DNA of 64,000 nucleotides from Bugulina stolonifera (GCA_935421135.1 OW285191.1:14387700-14451699); one strand, 5' to 3'; shown: positions 11,791 to 24,907, counted from the first letter of the stretch. The notes: generated by a model not told the origin, from the letters alone. Numbers and translations: made by a program.

Positions 11791-14558
11791 TATTTCTATG
11801 CAGCAGCTGGTGAAGTTTTGCTCACTGTACTGCTAGCAAATACATGTTTCGACTTCCACATGACTGTGTAAATGACAATGATAGCATGACGATATTTAAA
11901 TAGAGATACATATAATAGATTACTGAATGACAAAATTGCCTTTAATTTGAGAACATTTTAGTTAAAATCTTCTAGCCAACAGCTAACTGATCTATTTCTT
12001 AAATGTTGAACCAGTCTTTATAAATGTCCATAATACATGTAATATATTAGATTATTTGCTCATGACAAAATCGAACTTACCAATACAGAAAGTCATTCCT
12101 CTAGATATACTAATGAAAGCATAATTTTTTCCAATTATCTTTTGTTTGGTTAGATTAGAGCCAAGACAGTATTTCTAGGTAAAGGTAGAACTAGCTTAAC
12201 TTCAGTACAGTGTAGTTATAGACATACTTACAGACACTGGACTGTTAACTGTATTACCATTCTGTAGTTTGTATAGTGTACAGCACTAGATAGAGAAATA
12301 ATCTGAGAAATAAATCAGGAATTAAGGCTAAGGCTTTATTTTATGTTTCATCTTTGTGGTTTTTGTGAAAACTAGAAGATGGGCAGATGTCACATTGATT
12401 TATGCTTTTTTATTACAACAAACACCAATTTTAGTTTCCAGGACTACAGCGTATAGTAGCAACAGTACTCTCTATAAATATCACACATAGACAAAACCTT
12501 TTCCTAAATATGTAGTCTGAAAGCTAGAAGTTGTCTTCTCTTTCTACTCTGATACAGAAAATACTCACAGAAACATGTTAACCTTTCCTGTACACTATGT
12601 TGAGTATATTTATAAGACCTGTGTTATATCCTGACATGTTGTAATACCTCTCTTCTACACATATCAAAACTGATAGCAAACTATACATCCATATGTACAT
12701 TTACATCCCTCCACCCAATGGCAGATCACTTTTTATAATTGTGTGTTGTTTTCAGGAGGTTAGCAATTGTTACATTGTTATAAATTTGGATAAAGCACAA
12801 GTGGGATAGTGAAGGTGGGTTATAAAAACTATGCTAAAAGTGCTGGCTTGCTGGAGTTAATTAATGGTGGTTGTTTTTCTGTAATGATTATGCTCAGTAC
12901 TGTCAAATATGAATAATATGGGTATACATTGAGGACTACTTGATAAAATTAAAATGTATATGGATAATTGCTAATAATTTTCTGCTGCATTGTTGCACAT
13001 GGCCAATAGACCTGAATACATTAATATAGCAAGAAAATATTTTGATAATTATATATATATACATGCTGGCATATGATAACATGTTATACAATAGTTAGTT
13101 TATTCATAGGCGTGTTATGATGCTTATTTTACCTCCTGCTGCTTGGTAGCCTTACGTTCTATTCCAATAGCTGAGTGAGTATTACTGAATAAGAGTGATT
13201 TAAAAATATGTGTGACATTGTATGGAGTATAAAGAGGTTGTTAACCAAGTATTATTATTCTAAATAACCTGCTGTGACTAACACTCTGTAATACAACTCA
13301 CAGCTTAGCTGCTTAGAAATAGAGGTCAGACTGTAAATAGCATCATTTTACTATTTATCAGTACTTCATAATATAGAGTATAGACTCAGTCTCACTGTAA
13401 CTACAAGTGTAGAGCAGAACCAGTTCCAATCAAGAGAGTAGTCTCCCCTGTGCACAGAAACTGAGTTCTCATCTTTAGCTTGCACACGGGAACACAGAGA
13501 CATAGACACTGAGACAGGTACGGAGTGAGTCTTCTATTAATAATTGTACTAGTTGCAGTAAGAAGTAACAACCTGTACCTACAGAGAAAATAAAGTCTAT
13601 TTGGAAATTCAGTAAAATGTTTACAGTAGACTGATAAGTATTGAATTGTGTTCAATATTAAAACCAGAGCATGAAAGAAAAGTTAAAATGCATATAAAAG
13701 TCAATAAGAGATTGGCTGCTATTGTTCAGTTTCAGGCAGTGAGATGTTTAATCAGGCTTCAGGTATTTGACATAGTGTGCAGGTGCACTCTGGTGCTAGA
13801 AGAGTGGAGTGAGTTAATGGGTCATACATGTATTTCACCGCATTATTTGACCTTAGAGTTGTTAAACCTTCAGAACGATGATAATAATAATCATCAGCAA
13901 TGAAATTGCATAAAATTAACTAAAAGTAGCAAGGCCAGTGTCTCCACCTATTTGACGTCACTATGCAGTATATTGGTATTTATGGACATCCTGGAGTTCC
14001 TCCCTTTTATAGAAATAAAATACTGTTACCATGAATTATCATTGAGAGGCCATTCTTTGTGAATTACTTAGCTCAGCTATTCTCTTCTGACTGTTGCATG
14101 TATAATTTTCTCCAAAATAAAATGCTTGTGTTCCTGTTTACTTCACACGTGGTCTTCCCAACTGCATTTTCTGAGTCCTTACATTTTATTTTATTATATC
14201 AGTTGAAAACTCATGTTATAGTGTAAAGCAATTAAAAACATAATAACCAGAAAACAATATACGAGTATCTAATTGCCAAAATATAGCACTAAGTGTAATA
14301 TAAACCTGTAGGCTGTGTGACCTATATCAACGTGATGCAGGATAATACCTGGATGATATAAATGTAACACTACATCATGATATTTTTACTGTGTGCTGCA
14401 GCATATTATAATTTAGTGTACATGCAAGTGTAGTGGTGTATACTGTGTACAATGTACATCTGTAATAATGAACACAAAGGCCTACAGAGCTGTTCTTGCT
14501 GTAGATCTCGAGTTCTCTGAGGTGTAAAGAGACGGTTTACTGATCCAGGGATCATCTT
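11791..14558. other. Intergenic, no gene seen
   Basis: AT-rich sequence without convincing exons on either strand. Small frames around 13401-13903 overlap on opposite strands and show no domain motif or splice context. Nothing else is supported. Confidence 0.45.
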
Positions 14559-15355
14559 TCTGATCATATACAAGTGAATAATATACTTACAATATACCTG
14601 CATAACAGTGTACTCCATATCTGATCATATACAAGTGAGTAATATACTTACAATATACCTGTATAACAGTGTACTCCATATATGATCATATACAAGTGAG
14701 TAATATACTTACAATATACCTTTATAACAGTGTACTCCATATCTGATCATATACAAGTGAGTAATATACTTACAATATACCTGCATAACAGTGTACTCCA
14801 TATCTGATCACATACAAGTGAGTAATATACTTACAATATACCTGTATAACAGTGTACTCCATATCTGATCATATACAAGTGAGTAATATACTTACAATAT
14901 ACCTGTATAACAGTGTACTCCATATCTGATCATATACAAGTGAGTAATATACTTACAATATACCTGTATAACAGTGTACTCCATATCTGATCATATACAA
15001 GTGAGTAATATACTTACAATATACCTGCATAACAGTGTACTCCATATCTGATCATATACAAGTGAGTAATATACTTACAATATACCTGCATAACAGTGTA
15101 CTCCATATCTGATCATATACAAATGAGTAATATACTTACAATATACCTGTATAACAGTGTACTCCATATATGATCATATACAAGTGAGTAATATACTTAC
15201 AATATACCTGCATAACAGTGTACTCCATATCTGATCACATACAAGTGAGTAATATACTTACAATATACCTGCATAACAGTGTACTCCATATCTGATCATA
15301 TACAAGTGAGTAATATACTTACAATATACCTGCATAACAGTGTACTCCATATATG
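14559..15355. repeat. 61-bp satellite, about 13 head-to-tail copies
   Basis: The unit runs from TGATCATATACAAGTGAG to a GTGTACTCCATATC end, with a period of 61 bp and only 1-3 substitutions between copies. It lies about 300 bp upstream of the first NTase-TPR gene. Read on the minus strand, each unit contains TTGTAAGTATATT, a good donor match, and a weaker ATGCAG|GT-type site, so the array is full of splice-like signals. The array is absent upstream of the second paralogue. Confidence 0.95.
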
Positions 15356-15655
15356 ACCTGTGTATTCCTCCACATAATCAAATTTATCAGTGACACTGTA
15401 TGTAGAGGTTCTTGGATGTTTTGTAAAAAGTGGACAGATAAATTAATGATAGACTGCTATTTGATAGTTGATTCACACGTTAAGGTGAATGAATGTCACA
15501 CAGTCTAGTAAGCAGTGTGTGGCACAAGTTCTTTAGCAATCCTTCTTAGACTCGCACACTATAAAGGTAAATAGTTAGGGTAACAGGTTTATACTCGTAT
15601 ATTCGACTATTAATATAAAGTATAACTCTGTGTAATGTAGAGCTATGATCAGAAG

Positions 15656-18600
15656 ATGGAAGAGTATATCAGACAATTGGAGATACTTCAAGTAGAATAT
15701 TTAGAGAAAGCCAAACGGACTGGACACTGGGTGTACTATATTAAGGTAATATTTACAATTAGTTGTACATGTAAGCAAGCGACTGGCAGTGTAATTAGAG
15801 GATATAATATGTACATAAATACACTGTTAGCAGATATACCTAGTACCAGTAAAGAGACCAGCTGTATCAGTGCCATCAGACTGACTTACTATTAATTTTC
15901 TAATACTGGCTAGAAATATCTGGATTTTTGTGCAACAGCTACTTATTGCCTCAGTGGGTAGTTGACATAAAAATATAATTATTCTTGAGAAAAACCTGAA
16001 GCATCGATTCAAAGTCATCATGATGATTATTTAATGTCACCAAAGTACAAATTTCTGTAGAAATCCGAAGGTCAGTGAGCTCTGCAGGAAAACTTAAAAT
16101 TGTCATCTAATTCTAGTTTGGCAAAACCTAGCATCTGTGGGGACATCTAGCCATTTTGCTTCATTACAAGCGCAATAGAATGCATTGATAATAGCTAGAA
16201 AAAATTTGATGATTATTATTATTGTTATTAGAAGTTACAAAGTATTACTATAACAAATTGTCAAAGCTAGTTTTTAAGACTGCAAGCTATTAGTGAATTG
16301 GTTCAACAATATTTACATTGAATACCCTGATGTCCCACGTTAGTTTAGTAATGAAAAGCCCAAAAGATTTTATTTCAATGTGGGAATAGTAGCACTTCGT
16401 CAAGCTATGGTTGATAATAAGTAAATTAATTAAACATATTTAAGTGCTATATTATAGAAATTAGGTGGACCATAGATAAGTAATTTAGTACAATTTCTAT
16501 AAAACATTCAGAGTCATGGGATAGTCAATCACCTGGTAGCCATAGATCCAACAAATGATGACAGGCGGAGACAAGTGTATGACATAGAAACTGAATGGTA
16601 CGATGGTGATCATCCTCTAACATATACAGAGCATCAGCAGCTGACCAAGACACATAAACACAAACTTGAGGAATACAGAGAGCAGACAAGATTGAGTTTT
16701 GACAGCCTGAGAGTGGAGGGGCCAGAATTAGATATTGAAAACATTTTTAGTGACACGAACCTAAACAATGCTACTACATTTTCTCATGAAGTTTTTGCTA
16801 AAAGCAAGAAATGTTCTGAAGAGTTTGCTAATTTTAGTAGGTCACTTATGCAATCAAGTGTCAATATACTGAGCAGCCAAGGCCTTAGTCCACCATGCGG
16901 CTTTGCGGTAATAGCTCTCGGTTCTGTCGCGCGAGGGGAAGCAACTCCTTATTCCGATCTAGAATATGCATTCTTAGTTGAAGAGTGTAGTAACATGAAG
17001 TATTTTGAAAAGCTAGTTATGGATACCTACTTTAGAATTGACAATCTTAGAGAATCACCTCTGAAAACATTTGATGTCAATATGAAGTGTGTGAATTTGC
17101 ACCCTCAAGAGCTTCCTCCAACTGGCTTTAGAATAGATGGGATAACAGTAAATGCTGGCAATATTCCAACAGGAAATGGTAGAGGTAGAGCCCTCATATT
17201 CACTGTAAAGGATGCTATAGATATCTACAAGGAAGAGGTTATGTCTCCTCTTGGGAAATTAGCAAGCCTTTCTGATCTTCTCAGCACATCTACAATCATT
17301 TACAGTTTCAAAGAGGGAGCAAAATTGCATGAGATGTTTCTAGAACAAATTTCAGCATACGAAAGGAACACAGCACAGAATGATGTGCGGACCAAACACA
17401 AGAGAATGGGCACACTGTCACAAGATCTCAAAGAATATGACTTTTTACCAGAGTTTCAGTTTAGAGATAATATAAACACTGATGTCAAAGTAAAGACGGA
17501 TATATTCAGATATTTGACATTACTTGCAGTCAATCTCAACATCGCTTTAGGCCTGGAGTTGAACTATGCCTGGGAAGTTTACAAAAAGCTGTCAGTGTTA
17601 GGAATAGTATCAGAACAAAATCTGAAATACTTGAATATTATTTTGGGTTTGTCCATCTACATCAGAACTAGTGCCTACTTGAAGATGAGATCTCAGTTAA
17701 CACATCTCTCCCTTGATACACCAGCCGTACACACTACAGCTAACCCACCGGATAGGCACTATGTACCACGAAATATTTTTGTGATTTATGGTTTCATTTT
17801 AGTTCCTGTCAAAAAGTCAATCACTAAAATTTTAGAACGTGGATATCATCTGCGGGTGAACCTGAATGTAAAAAGTATTGCTAGTCACTTGTGTTCTGTT
17901 GTGAAAGACTTTCAAGTTGACAGAAATGACTTTATGTTGAAATCTGAGGTTTTGTATTTTGTTGGGGACATTAACTCAGCTATAAAGGAGATACACAAAG
18001 GATCAGGTGTGCACATTACGCTCAATGACAGTTTTTCTAACTTTATTGAAGCTATCCGAACGAAATATGAAACTACCAAAACCGACCCACTTGAGAAGAA
18101 ATATCTGGAGATGAGTTGCTATTTGCTATTAGAAGGTGGCCACAATGAGAGTGCTATAGAGTACCTGAGTTGGCTGATTAGTTATGAGGATCACAGGCTA
18201 ATGATACTGCAGAGGAAGATGCGTATTGCTGACTGTATGATTCATTTGTCCAGATACAAACAGGCTAAGAATCTTTTCCTACAGTTAGAGATAGTGTTAA
18301 AGGAAGAGCTCATGGTACATGGAGATTGTGGTATACTGGACCACGTAATAGACAAGTTGACCACTCAGCAGCCTGTACCAGAGTTACTGGTAGCTATCTT
18401 TGAATTTACTTATCAAATCTTCCATAGACTTGGTGTAGTATGCAAAGACCTAAGTGACTTATCATTGTCTAAATACTACACACTGGCCTCACTTGAGATA
18501 CATGAGAAGATGATTGAGAGAGAGCTAATAGTAGATGCTATGTACAGAGAGATGTTTAGTGCAGTGCTATTAAATTGTCTGGGTGAGGTATCTGAGAAAC

Positions 18601-20183
18601 TAGGAGACTATACTATAGCACTAGAACATTACACTAAATCACTAGAGATGATGAAAGCTGTATATGGTGAACATACAAACCACTTCAGTATTGCTGTCAC
18701 CTACAACAATATTGGTGAGGTGAAGTACAAGCTAGGAGACTATACTATAGCACTAGAGTTTTACACTAAATCACTAGACATGATGAAAGCTGTTTATGGT
18801 CAACATGCAAATCACTCCAGTATTGCTATAACCTGCAATAATATTGGTGAGGTGAAGTACAGGCTAGGAGACTATACTGTAGCACTAGAGTATTACACTA
18901 AATCACTAGAGATGAAGAAAGCTGTTTATGGTCAACATACAAATCACTCCAGTATTGCTATAACCTGCAATAATATTGGTGAGGTGAAGTACGGGCTAGG
19001 AAACTATACTGTAGCACTAGAGTATTACACTAAATCACTAGACATGATGAAAGCTGTTTATGGTGAACATACAAACCACTTCAGTATTGCTATAACCTAC
19101 AATAATATTGGTGAGGTGAAGTACAGGCTAGGAGACTATACTGTAGCATTAAAGTATTACATTAAATCACTAGAGATGAAGAAAGCTGTTTATGGTCAAC
19201 ATACAAATCACTCCAATATTGCTAAGACATACACTAACATTGGTGAAGTGAAGCACAGTTTAGGAGACTATACTGCAGCACTAGAATATTACACTAAATC
19301 ACTAGAGATGGAGAAAGCTGTTTATGGTCAACATACAAATCACTCCAGTATTGCTATAACCTGCAATAATATTGGTGAGGTGAAGTACAGGCTAGGAGAC
19401 TATGCTGTAGCACTAGAGTATTACATTAAATCACTAGAGATGGTGAAAGCTGTTTATGGTGAACATACAAATCACTCCAGTATTGCCATCGCTTACAGGA
19501 ATATTGGTGATGTGAAGCGCAGGCTTGGAGACTATACAGTAGCACTAGAATATTACACTAAATCACTAGTAATTGAGAAAGCTGTTTATGGTGAACATAA
19601 TAGTCATACTAACATATCAGCCATCTGCCAATCTATAGCAGACATATACCTGAAGGCCAGAAGGAGGAAAGAAACTTTCCAAGTCTACAATTCTCTGCTA
19701 ACTAACAAAGCAAGCATGTCCTGGACCCTTCACAAAGTCTCAAAAGTATATTTTAGTGCATCAGACTATAGGAGAGCTGTTCAGTTTCTGCAGATTGCTC
19801 TCACAAAGATCCAGGATAGTAGTAAGCTACAAGCAGATATCTACTACTTGATGGGCACCTGCTGTCTAAATATGGCATCCTGGAACAGGTGTTGGCACTG
19901 GTTGTATTCTGCTCTCAGTCTCTACCAATCCCTTCCTCAAAGAAGGAGTATAAAACTCTCAGTTGGTAAAGTTCATCTCTCTATATCTCACCTGCTTCTA
20001 CACCTTGGTCATGTGATTCAGTCTTTAGAACATTCCCAGAAGTCTCTAGATATATGTTCTGAACTCTTAGCTAACACAACTGATACAGATGTAAGCGTTG
20101 ACGTTGTGCAACTACATAATGAAGCTCACCAACTCTGTGAGAGTCTCGTTCTAACCAAAGTGTGTCAGTATGAACCTCTTTAA
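15656..20183 (+). CDS. Nucleotidyltransferase-like / TPR-array protein, paralogue 1
   Basis: Two coding exons, 15656-15745 and 16512-20183, joined in phase 0 (AAG|GTAATA ... TTCAG|AGT), give about 1253 aa. The join is supported because the second paralogue has the same sites. Near residue 167 lies GSVARGEATPYSDLEYAFL, the hG-S-x(10)-D-x-[DE] signature of nucleotidyltransferase-fold domains; candidate metal ligands are Asp179 and Glu181. A helical middle region is followed at about 718-1060 by eight near-identical 44-residue TPR units (consensus YRLGDYTVALEYYTKSLEM) and more degenerate TPR-like helices to the C-terminus. No signal peptide or membrane segment is seen, so it is probably cytoplasmic. 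Catalytic activity is unproven and the partners are unknown. A TATAAAG at about 15561 is conserved in the paralogue. The frame may extend upstream through an acceptor at 15640 (SYDQK-), so the true start is uncertain. Confidence 0.85.
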
Positions 20184-20989
20184 CTGGTCTTGTACTGCAG
20201 AACTGGCAGATGTTGCTTTATATCACTTATTGTCAAACTGATTCTAAATGGATCCAAACTCTTAAGATATTTATGATTTTCATAAGTATTCTTTTCCCTT
20301 CCTTGAAGTTTCAAGCACTGTTTTTGAAAAGCCTACCGGCAGCATTCTACATGCTGGTTAAAACATATAATTATAAAAATAGCTGAAGCCTGTTACTCTG
20401 ATGTATGTAGAATATTATCACAATAAACTGGCCTTGCATTGTGGCACAGAATGCTTATAATAGTATCTCCAATTATACACATGCTGTATAGTGTTAATCA
20501 GTGCATGCCCAAATATTTCCTATTATATTGTTTTTCAATGCTGATTTCTGTATTGTATCACTAAATAATTTGCTGCATTCTGTCATAATATTATTTTATT
20601 TTCGTAGGAATTTATTTTAGTAATACCAGGTTATATTCCACCAGTGGCTACTTCAATCTTGCACGATAGTATATCTACATGTATATATATCATGTAATGG
20701 GTATATAATATTTATATTACTTGGTATTGTTTGATATACAGTAGTTATATATATATATATAGTTATATATAGGAACATGTGTCTTAGCCTATATAGCACC
20801 AATATGCAACTAAATATTGTATTATTCTTGTGTTTTATTTGATCTACAAATATATTCATCTACACCATAATATAATAATGTAGTTTGATATGAAATAGAG
20901 GTTAAACTAGTAAAACTACACCATGTTCACATGAAAAGTTTACTCAGACTATTGGTTTTATTTTAACCGTGAAAAAGCTCAACAAAACT
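20184..20989. other. 3' flank of NTase-TPR gene 1
   Basis: AT-rich sequence that aligns, with gaps, to the flank after the second paralogue (29441-30240). An AATAAA near 20422 is a possible polyadenylation signal. No coding sequence. Confidence 0.5.
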
Positions 20990-21240
20990 CACCGGGCTTA
21001 TACTCCTTGGAGCTCAAACTACTAGGTGCCAGTATTTGGCCCACTCTCTTTTTGGCAATGGTAAGAGGAGTTGCCTTAAAGCCATGCTACTTGCATGACT
21101 CCAAGGACTTCTATGAGGCACAGGAGCAATTGTGGCTGGATGCCTTTCCTAACACCACCTTGACAGGGATTCGAACCTGGGACCTTCAGCATGAAGGTTC
21201 AGCTAAGCCACGGCTGCTCCCTCTTTCTTTCAACCAGTAG
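20990..21240 (-). mobile_element. tRNA-derived SINE
   Basis: On the minus strand there is a pol III A-box-like CGTGGCTTAGCTG, then about 30 bp later a near-perfect B box, GGTTCGAATCC. After these comes a tRNA-unrelated body containing GGAAAGGCATCCAGCC. That body motif resembles 3' tails shared with RTE-type LINEs, which would supply the mobilising enzyme (family knowledge, not shown here). The element is absent from the otherwise homologous flank of the second paralogue (near 30260), so it inserted after the gene duplication. The precise ends are not resolved. Confidence 0.75.
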
Positions 21241-21841
21241 GAAGTCACTAAATATTATCTACAATGTAAACACTGAACTTGAGCATTTAATCTCAGGGAA
21301 AAATAAGCTCATGGTAATTGTTTTCAGGGGGTAGTTAATCAGGCAGCAATAGTATAGTTTGAAGTTGTTTCCTCCATCCTGTGTCCAGGAAAGAAGACAA
21401 CTCCAATATACATGCACATGCACTAGAAACACTCGATTGACTGCACACTTCAGGAAATAGGAGAATGTATTTTATTACAATACATGCATACAGACAGGCT
21501 TATCAATGTTAATCAAATTGAACTGAATCATCCGAATAGGCAATACTTCCCTTGTACATCTATTGGTGTTAGTTCTCTACTTTGAAAAGCTTTGAGGCTT
21601 CTGATTCAGTTCAGTATTTAATCAGTCAGCAAAGTTGTAATTTGAAGTTGCTTCTTCCTTCACCTCTTCATCTAAAAAGACAACTCCAATAAACACACTC
21701 TGAAAACATTCATACTTCATACTACCTCATACTACAGCCATGCATATATAAAATATTAATTCACTGGCATCATAACTATACATGTAGATGAGAATGCATT
21801 ATAGTTACATAACATACATTTGTATTTCTATCCAGATAATC
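21241..21841. other. Non-coding flank
   Basis: Aligns in part to 30270-30470 after paralogue 2 (GAAGTTGTTTCCTCCATCCT block). A related, diverged block recurs near 21640. No gene seen. Confidence 0.4.
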
Positions 21842-21902
21842 TTACAGAATATATTTATATGTAGCTGGTGTCTCACAAGTATCCAGCCACTCCTTAACAG
21901 AC
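21842..21902 (-). pseudogene. Relic Kunitz last exon (fifth cysteine lost)
   Basis: After an acceptor CTGTAG, the minus strand reads R-SVKEWLDTCETPATY and soon stops. This has the phase and pattern of the Kunitz gene's last exon at 54177 ([16 protein letters not shown]), but the Cys5 position is Trp. No companion exon with the YGGC core was found nearby, so it is probably an orphan decayed exon. It could be chance, because it is short. Confidence 0.4.
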
Positions 21903-22726
21903 CTACAGTAAACAGTAAAGATAATAACAAATAACAATAATACTGCATAGATCATGATTGTAGGTCTAGTTGTATTCTAGACATTGACAAAGAAGCATGT
22001 AACAACTCTAGGTATGGCTCAAAAGTTTGACAATATTTATAAACCAGTCCATTTTTGACTTGTGGCTATCAGCAAAATACAAGTAGTACCGAAATGCTTT
22101 TTCAAATTCAGATGAGCAGTGTAAGAGTAGACTGATGCTAGTGCTGACAGGATAGATGCTATGTCGCTTCTCATTGCCAATGCGAGGTATTAATAAAAAC
22201 TAATGTGACAGAGGCTGTAATATAAGCTTACACAATGTACTGTATATAAGGTATTCATAGTACACTAACTTGGCTACATGCCACTATTATGTACAATGTA
22301 TGTACAGTAATAGAAGAAAACCTGACATATAACCTGCTAAATCATAAATATTTTCTAGTTAAAAATGACTTAGTACCAGTTCACATGCTGTTTATGTTAA
22401 TTAGTCAGGTTTGTAATATCAGTACTGCATGTATATAGCAGTCTTGAATACTCCTCACTCACTGAAGTTTATAAAGATAAGGGCTGCAGTTATTTATAAG
22501 TTTCCTCAGCTTCCAACCGGAAATCACCCCTCTTAGCCAGTATAATTTCTTGTGAGATGCGTAGAACAGTCGTAATGACTATATAACAGTTTAAAAAAAA
22601 ACAATCAAGGCAATCCGGCTCAATTTTTTAGAGCTCTTGTAATCTACAAACTAATGTATTATTGTAATGCTTCACGCAACCTACATGTATAGACAGGAGG
22701 GACCGAGATCATGGTATACAACTGTT

Positions 22727-22808
22727 TCACCAAACTATTACAAACCATATGTACACTGTATATGTATAATTTGTGTGTTGACAGAATAACCAACAGTCCA
22801 CCAGTGTG
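22727..22808 (-). pseudogene. Relic last exon of a two-Kunitz gene
   Basis: The minus strand reads TLVDCWLFCQHTN, matching [13 protein letters not shown] of the last exons at 31566, 44745 and 55528, including both cysteines. The acceptor TATAG has become TATCA, and about 22 bp of extra AT-rich sequence interrupts the old C-terminus. The flanking CACCAAACTA is also shared. It is a decayed fourth copy of the Kunitz cluster's 3' end, about 9 kb from the nearest intact gene. Confidence 0.6.
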
Positions 22809-23750
22809 ATACAATAAAAAGTTCTACTAAGCCTAGTATACAACTGTAGAAGAAAACAAAGGACCTTCTACAGTACTTTAGATTATGGAGTAACTTGGTA
22901 ATATTATTGCTACAAAGGCGCATCACATGAGCTAACAGCCTTCAGTAGAAAGCCACAGAAGAATTCAAATAGAGAGTTTTTCTGTATATAACCCAATAAA
23001 AGAATTCATCATCATCATAATTTCCTATGCTTCTGTGAAACCATTTTAGATTTTGTGCACTACTTCAGATGGAACAGCTAAACTTATACATGTATATAGC
23101 TAGTAAAATGTATAATATGACTTAGTGCCTTTGTTTTCAAGTTGCACTTGAATCAGCAATCAATATCAATATGTGTTCCTAGAGAACACAAATTGGGTGC
23201 ATTATTGACTTTTGCATGTAGATATGGATATTGACATAATACTATTGTTCTAAACGGAGTGCAGTAGTTAACCATCAATGACACAATATTACACAGAGTG
23301 GTGTTGGATGCAGCAGAATGACCATACTGCAATCTTTGCTACTTAGTAATACCATAAACATGTACTTAGTGCCCCAACCATAGCCTCAATTCCAACTAAA
23401 GTTCACAATTTCTCACCGACATTCAACTGTTCTATATCATAATGTCACAATACATGTATATCAGAGCACAGGTACTACCTTTGGGTTTAATTATATGTAC
23501 GTGTTACAGTTCATCAAATAGACCGATAGGCTGGATTGGGTTATATTTTGGAATATACAAAAACAGTACTGAATTCTAATCAATTTTCTAGAGCGCCGTA
23601 ATTCACCTGATGTGCATGTACGTATAGCAAGCCATAGTTCAACAGGACTGTACTTGTGTTTTGCTGTGCAGGCATGTCTTTTTGTTTATTTGTTTATTTC
23701 TTCAATAATATAATAATATACATGTGTATGTAATGAAAGAGGAAGAACTA
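22809..23750. other. Intergenic, no gene seen
   Basis: AT-rich sequence; I see no coding exon, repeat array or element end. Confidence 0.4.
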
Positions 23751-24054
23751 TCCAAAGGAGCAATCCAAAGGAGCAATCCAAAGGAGCAATCCAAAGGAGT
23801 AATCCAAAGGAGCAATCCAAAGGAGCAATCCAAAGGAGTAATCCAAAGGAGCAATCCAAAGGAGCAATCCAAAGGAGCAATCCAAAGGAGCAATCCAAAG
23901 GAGCAATCCAAAGGAGTAATCCAAAGGAGCAATCCAAAGGAGCAATCCAAAGGAGTAATCCAAAGGAGCAATCCAAAGGAGCAATCCAAAGGAGTAATCC
24001 AAAGGAGCAATCCAAAGGAGCAATCCAAAGGAGCAATCCAAAGGAGCAATCCAA
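23751..24054. repeat. 13-bp minisatellite, about 23 copies
   Basis: Unit CAATCCAAAGGAG, with an occasional A/G-type variant (AGCAAT/AGTAAT). Because 13 is not divisible by three and the unit lacks stops, one plus-strand and all three minus-strand frames stay open across the array. These frames are a composition artefact, not genes. Confidence 0.97.
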
Positions 24055-24720
24055 AAAAGGTAATGATGTGGCCCAAATGCCCTGTAGCAGAGCAAATTAT
24101 AGTGCCGGCCCAAAACAGTTAACAGGTAACAGTCTCTCCAACTCACTAACTCCCTGACAAGGAAGCAACTCCTTACGCCCACCTTAAATGCAACCCATGG
24201 AACTCATGGAATAAGCATACTGAGTAATAACCAGCTATTTCTGTTGCAATTGTCTACCTGTCCGTTACAATGGCACAGTGTTTTTGTACATGTACATGTA
24301 CATGTATATTGAGAGATGATACCCGATTGTCTAACAAAGTAACAATGGAATGCTGTTTAATAATTCATACAGTAAATCAATGTTGCCATGTAATAATCAG
24401 TTTTTTGTTACTGCCATTAATATATCATCAGATTTACAGCATAAACTGTAGTATAGTGGGCATCTGGGACATTTTTGGGAGTGAATAGGAAGAGGCACTC
24501 ATTTTTGAATCTCACTGCCCACAGTCCTAGTGGTTATTATTAGTGCTGATAGTTGTACCCTACCATAGGGAGAAGTCTAGAAACAACTTATATGCAATGT
24601 CAGTTGATCATTTAAAGCTCTTCTCTACATTAACTGGAAAATAGTAGCTGGAGGTACAGTTTTATCTTGCTGACTGTCCTGCGGTAGGCACTGTTGTCTA
24701 TAGACCGATATGCTATAGTT
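24055..24720. other. Intergenic, no gene seen
   Basis: Short sequence between the minisatellite and the duplicated upstream region of NTase-TPR gene 2 (homology to the first gene begins near 24728 with the GAATGTCACACAGTCTAG block). Nothing supported. Confidence 0.4.
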
Positions 24721-24907
24721 GGCTCAAACATTGAGGTGACTGAATGTCACACAGTCTAGTAAGCAGTGTGTGGCAAAAGTTTGTTTAGTAATCTCCTCTA
24801 GACTCACACACTATAAAGGTAGGTAGTTGGGATAACAGGTTTATACTAGTATATATATCAGACCATAAAAAGTATAACTCTGTGTACTGTAGAGCTATGA
24901 CCAGAAG

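Noticed and set aside
13401..13903. Overlapping 84- and 85-codon frames on opposite strands
   Set aside because: Low-information peptides, no splice sites or motifs; likely chance.
14559..15355. Regular 61-bp repeats resembling a CRISPR array
   Set aside because: Units are contiguous without unique spacers, there are no cas genes and the context is eukaryotic; it is a satellite.
23686..24182. Four overlapping frames of 120-145 codons
   Set aside because: Produced by the 13-bp minisatellite; membrane-like composition on the minus strand is a side effect of the unit.
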